DNA from: Nitrospirota bacterium
GTDB taxonomy: Bacteria; Nitrospirota; Nitrospiria; Nitrospirales; Nitrospiraceae
Assembly (NCBI GenBank): GCA_020028595.1
Contig: JAIBHQ010000064.1
Span: 1-5,925, forward strand
Direction: 5' to 3'
DNA length: 5,925 nucleotides
The notes below the pieces were generated by a model. That model was given only the letters and a program-made list of their open reading frames with translations, did no database searches and was not told where the DNA came from. Positions 4,696-5,925 of the stretch are shown here, one piece after another (positions within the stretch are counted from its first letter, which is position 1; each line of letters starts with the position of its first letter). The translations under genes and the position numbers were made by a program.

Positions 4696-5925
4696 ATGAA
4701 CAAATCTCCCCTGGCCGGCCTCGGCGCCGTCGTGATGGCTGCCGGACTCGGCAAGCGGATGAAGTCCAAGCTGGCCAAGGTGCTGCATCCGGTCGCGGGG
4801 CGGCCGATGGTGCTCTACGCCGTGGATCTGGCCCGGCAACTGGCCGGCGAGCATGTCGCGGTGGTGGTGGGCTATCAAGGGAAAGAGGTGCGGACGGCGA
4901 TCGAAGCGAGCAGGCCTCATGCCCCGGTGATGGTTGTCGAGCAGACGCAGCAGCTGGGAACCGGCCACGCCGTGCAGCAGGCGCGCGATGTATTCCGACG
5001 GCTGGGCAAAACGCTTTCCACCTATCTGATCCTGAACGGCGACACGCCACTCCTGCAGCCGGCGACGCTCCAGGCTTTGCTGCGGCTCCACCAGGACGAG
5101 CAGGCGGCGGTGACGCTGCTGACGGCGACACCGGACGATCCGGCCGGCTATGGCCGCGTTGTGCGCGGCAGGGACGGGCGCGTGCAGAAGATTGTCGAGG
5201 ATCGGGATGCAACCGGCGCGGAGAAGCAGATTCATGAAATCAACGTCGGTACCTATGTCACGGACGGCCCGTTTCTCTTCGACGCCCTGGACAAGTTGCA
5301 GCCCCGCAATGCGCAGGGAGAATACTACCTGACCGATATCGTCTCGCTGGCCGTGGAGCGGGGCTTGCGCGTATCCGCGCTGGCGGTTCATGAGGCGGCC
5401 GAGGGCATGGGCATCAACACCAGGGAGCAGCTCGCGGCTGCGGAACAGACGATCCGCCGGCGAATCTGCGCGCATTGGATGCAGGAAGGCGTCACGTTAC
5501 GAAATCCTGCGACAACGTCGATTGATGCTGATGTCGCGATCGGCCGGGATACGGTCATTCATCCCGATGTCACGCTCGAGGGCCGGACAATCATCGGGGA
5601 GGATTGCATCATTCGCTCGCAGACGCGGATCAGCGACAGCACGCTCGGCCATCGGGTGGTCGTGCAGGATCACTGTGTGATTCGGGACTCGCGCCTGGAG
5701 GATGATGCGGCGGTCGGTCCCTTCGCGCATTTGCGTCCGGGCGCGGTGCTGCGCCGCGCGGCGAAGGTCGGCAATTTCGTCGAGATGAAGAAAGCCGAGT
5801 TGGGCGAAGGCTCGAAGGCGAACCATCTGAGCTATCTCGGGGATGCGACAATCGGCAAGGGCGTGAACATCGGCGCCGGCACAATTACATGTAATTACGA
5901 CGGCCACAAGAAGCATGAAACGGTG
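4696..5925 (+). CDS. glmU: Bifunctional GlmU: glucosamine-1-P acetyltransferase / GlcNAc-1-P uridyltransferase, 3' end beyond the window
   Basis: GlmU makes UDP-GlcNAc in the cytoplasm by two reactions: acetyl-CoA-dependent acetylation of glucosamine-1-phosphate, then uridylyl transfer from UTP. The N-terminal uridyltransferase shows MAAGLGKRM (14-22), with Lys28 in LAKVLH, QQLGTGHA for nucleotide binding, NGD (114-116) with a catalytic-metal Asp116, GYGRVV, the EINVGTY segment and metal-binding Asn241 in GINTREQL. The C-terminal left-handed beta-helix has hexapeptide repeats from about residue 275. Its acetyltransferase residues are Arg347, Lys365 and His377 (E. coli Arg333, Lys351, His363 spacing kept), and NIGAGTITCNYDG is intact. 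The window shows 410 residues; roughly 50-60 are missing by family length. ATG 4696 gives the usual short N-terminus; in-frame ATG 4672 would add MKQSLNEK. Neither has a good ribosome-binding site. Confidence 0.96.
   Translation, partial: MNKSPLAGLGAVVMAAGLGKRMKSKLAKVLHPVAGRPMVLYAVDLARQLAGEHVAVVVGYQGKEVRTAIEASRPHAPVMVVEQTQQLGTGHAVQQARDVFRRLGKTLSTYLILNGDTPLLQPATLQALLRLHQDEQAAVTLLTATPDDPAGYGRVVRGRDGRVQKIVEDRDATGAEKQIHEINVGTYVTDGPFLFDALDKLQPRNAQGEYYLTDIVSLAVERGLRVSALAVHEAAEGMGINTREQLAAAEQTIRRRICAHWMQEGVTLRNPATTSIDADVAIGRDTVIHPDVTLEGRTIIGEDCIIRSQTRISDSTLGHRVVVQDHCVIRDSRLEDDAAVGPFAHLRPGAVLRRAAKVGNFVEMKKAELGEGSKANHLSYLGDATIGKGVNIGAGTITCNYDGHKKHETV

Noticed and set aside
4649..5475. Long minus-strand open frames opposite glmU (up to 263 codons)
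   Set aside because: High-GC shadow frames; the plus strand encodes a fully conserved GlmU.

Overview
This is an ordinary high-GC bacterial housekeeping segment: five genes on two divergent arms. The minus-strand arm reads tmk (thymidylate kinase), holB (DNA polymerase III delta-prime subunit), metG (methionyl-tRNA synthetase, cut by the left edge). The plus-strand arm reads a DUF502/COV-type membrane protein, then glmU (bifunctional UDP-GlcNAc synthesis enzyme, cut by the right edge). The gene order, protein wording and base composition suggest a Nitrospira-like member of the Nitrospirota. That is an impression from memory of such genomes; there is no rRNA or other decisive marker here.

Layout: 1-1771 metG (minus). 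1772-2105 is a 334-base gene-free gap holding two distinct repeats. One is a 214-bp element with 19-bp inverted ends (1774-1987), whose left end stops two bases short of the metG ATG. The other is a degenerate 7-bp repeat in two inverted arms (2021-2116), whose right arm contains the holB stop codon. 2106-3110 is holB and 3114-3839 is tmk, separated by 3 bases and probably cotranscribed. 3840-3965 is the divergent control region, with back-to-back promoter candidates. 3966-4625 is the DUF502 gene. 4626-4695 is an AT-rich stretch with an imperfect 25-bp inverted repeat and two near-duplicate glmU starts. glmU then runs to the edge.

The minus arm joins dTTP precursor supply (Tmk), the replication clamp loader (HolB) and Met-tRNA charging (MetG), a pairing seen in several bacterial groups. 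The plus arm is envelope related: GlmU makes UDP-GlcNAc for peptidoglycan and outer-membrane glycans, and the DUF502 protein is a small inner-membrane protein of unknown function.

I found no defence system, CRISPR array, RNA gene or complete transposase. The points worth a second look are the non-coding insert against metG, the heptamer repeat at the holB end, an internal in-frame ribosome-binding site and GTG in the metG linker, a substituted zinc ligand in MetG, and the hairpin-rich glmU leader.
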